The notes under the pieces: generated by a model
Seen by the model: only the letters and a program-made list of their open reading frames with translations
The model's database searches: none
What the model was told of the DNA's origin: nothing
Assembly: GCA_021824055.1 (NCBI GenBank)
Contig: JAKALV010000090.1
Coordinates: forward strand, 1 to 11,217
DNA: 11,217 nucleotides
Direction of reading: 5' to 3'
Origin: Acidobacteriota bacterium
GTDB taxonomy: Bacteria; Acidobacteriota; Vicinamibacteria; Vicinamibacterales; SCN-69-37
Shown: positions 10,725 through 11,217 of the stretch, piece by piece
Numbering within the stretch: position 1 is the stretch's first letter
Layout: each line of letters begins with the position of its first letter
Made by a program: the position numbers and the translations under genes

Positions 10725-11217
10725 ATGTCGTGGGGCTTCTTCAGACGGAAGGCAGGGTCGCCGCACCCCGGCGTTGCGCTCTGGTGGCGCGACGCGAACG
10801 CCACGCTCGCGCACCCGACGCGCGCGGCGATCGACGACCTGCGACCGCGGCTCGCACCTGACACCGCTCTCGATGAACGCGAGCGGCAGAGCGAAATGCT
10901 CGAGGCGATCGAGCGATTGTGCGCCTTTCACGACCGGGAGGACCTGCCCGTCCTCGACACGCAGCATCGCGTGATCGGCACGGACCTGTGCCACTTCATG
11001 GCGCCGGTCAGCGCGCCCGATCACGGCGATGCAGCCGGCAAGCTGTTTCTCACCTCGCAACGCGTCATCTTTGCCGGCGGCGCGTCCATCGCATGGCCGT
11101 GGCACCGCGTGCGCGGCACCACGCGCCACGAGCGCGACGTGGTCTTCGAAGGCGGCGACACGCTCTCGCTGCGTCTCCGCTGCAACAGCTACGGCGACGC
11201 GGTGGTGGCCGCGGCCG
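10725..11217 (+). CDS. Hypothetical protein with possible PH/GRAM-like domain, partial (3' end outside window)
   Basis: The frame is open for 164 codons from ATG 10725 to the right edge. The N-terminal half (residues about 1-90) is charged and probably helical (RAAIDDLRPRLAPD, then ERQSEMLEAIERLCAFHDRED). The second half, GKLFLTSQRVIFAGGASIAWPWHRV followed by DVVFEGGDTLSLRL, resembles the beta-strand pattern of GRAM or bacterial PH-like domains (a 'lyLTnkRviF' core), which are often membrane- or lipid-associated. That is pattern resemblance only; I do not recognise the family. No membrane segment or signal peptide is seen in the visible part. A TTG seven codons upstream is an alternative start. 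The gene follows the repeat element and is not obviously part of the repressor-protease operon. Confidence 0.6.
   Translation, partial: MSWGFFRRKAGSPHPGVALWWRDANATLAHPTRAAIDDLRPRLAPDTALDERERQSEMLEAIERLCAFHDREDLPVLDTQHRVIGTDLCHFMAPVSAPDHGDAAGKLFLTSQRVIFAGGASIAWPWHRVRGTTRHERDVVFEGGDTLSLRLRCNSYGDAVVAAA

Overview
This is a G+C-rich bacterial chromosomal window (roughly two thirds G+C by eye). Codon use, short-spaced divergent operons, a BlaI/M56 pair, a CopG-like/PIN toxin-antitoxin pair and many 7-8 bp low-complexity repeats would fit a soil or environmental Acidobacteriota-like lineage (Vicinamibacteria-type). That placement is inference from style only. No rRNA, tRNA, CRISPR, phage or transposase gene was seen.

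Layout. (1) On the minus strand lie a secreted DUF2911-type protein cut by the left edge (1-587) and a CorA metal-ion channel (645-1610). (2) Divergent from corA is a VapBC-like toxin-antitoxin pair (1708-2422, 8-nt overlap). (3) A minus-strand deoxyhypusine-synthase-family gene (2423-3394) stands back to back with a plus-strand 7TM-PAS histidine kinase (3415-5181); only 20 bp separate the two starts. (4) A remarkable octamer-repeat hairpin (5182-5410) with a 13-copy GGGGCARTn array follows. It abuts the truncated end of a luciferase-like monooxygenase pseudogene (about 5411-5773, minus), which was once translationally coupled to an intact ATP-grasp ligase (5766-6746, minus). (5) A plus-strand fdhD (6989-7825) carries an internal perfect palindrome and is followed by a second octamer hairpin (7841-7920). 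(6) Minus-strand MarC-family membrane protein and mono-haem cytochrome c genes (7931-9082) form a tight operon, divergent from a BlaI-family repressor and a short M56 metallopeptidase (9107-10485). (7) A third inverted-repeat element (10507-10690) precedes a partial gene with a possible PH/GRAM-like domain that runs off the right edge.

Two structural themes cut across the genes. First, most genes that begin a transcription unit lack a Shine-Dalgarno sequence. They instead have a TANNNT -10-like hexamer ending exactly 6 nt (five genes) or 8-9 nt (three genes) before the start codon, the arrangement expected for leaderless mRNAs. Second, 7-8 bp repeat units occur in several places. Two intergenic octamer elements share unit length, register, first stem octamer and ending. 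Heptamer-like repeats have entered the reading frames of fdhD and the cytochrome, where the two copies share an identical 17-mer. A 33-bp-armed inverted repeat of GTCCAAG units fills another gap. These repeat elements are the most unusual feature of the window. Gene functions are otherwise a mixture of metal transport, signalling, redox maturation and regulation, with no single pathway evident.
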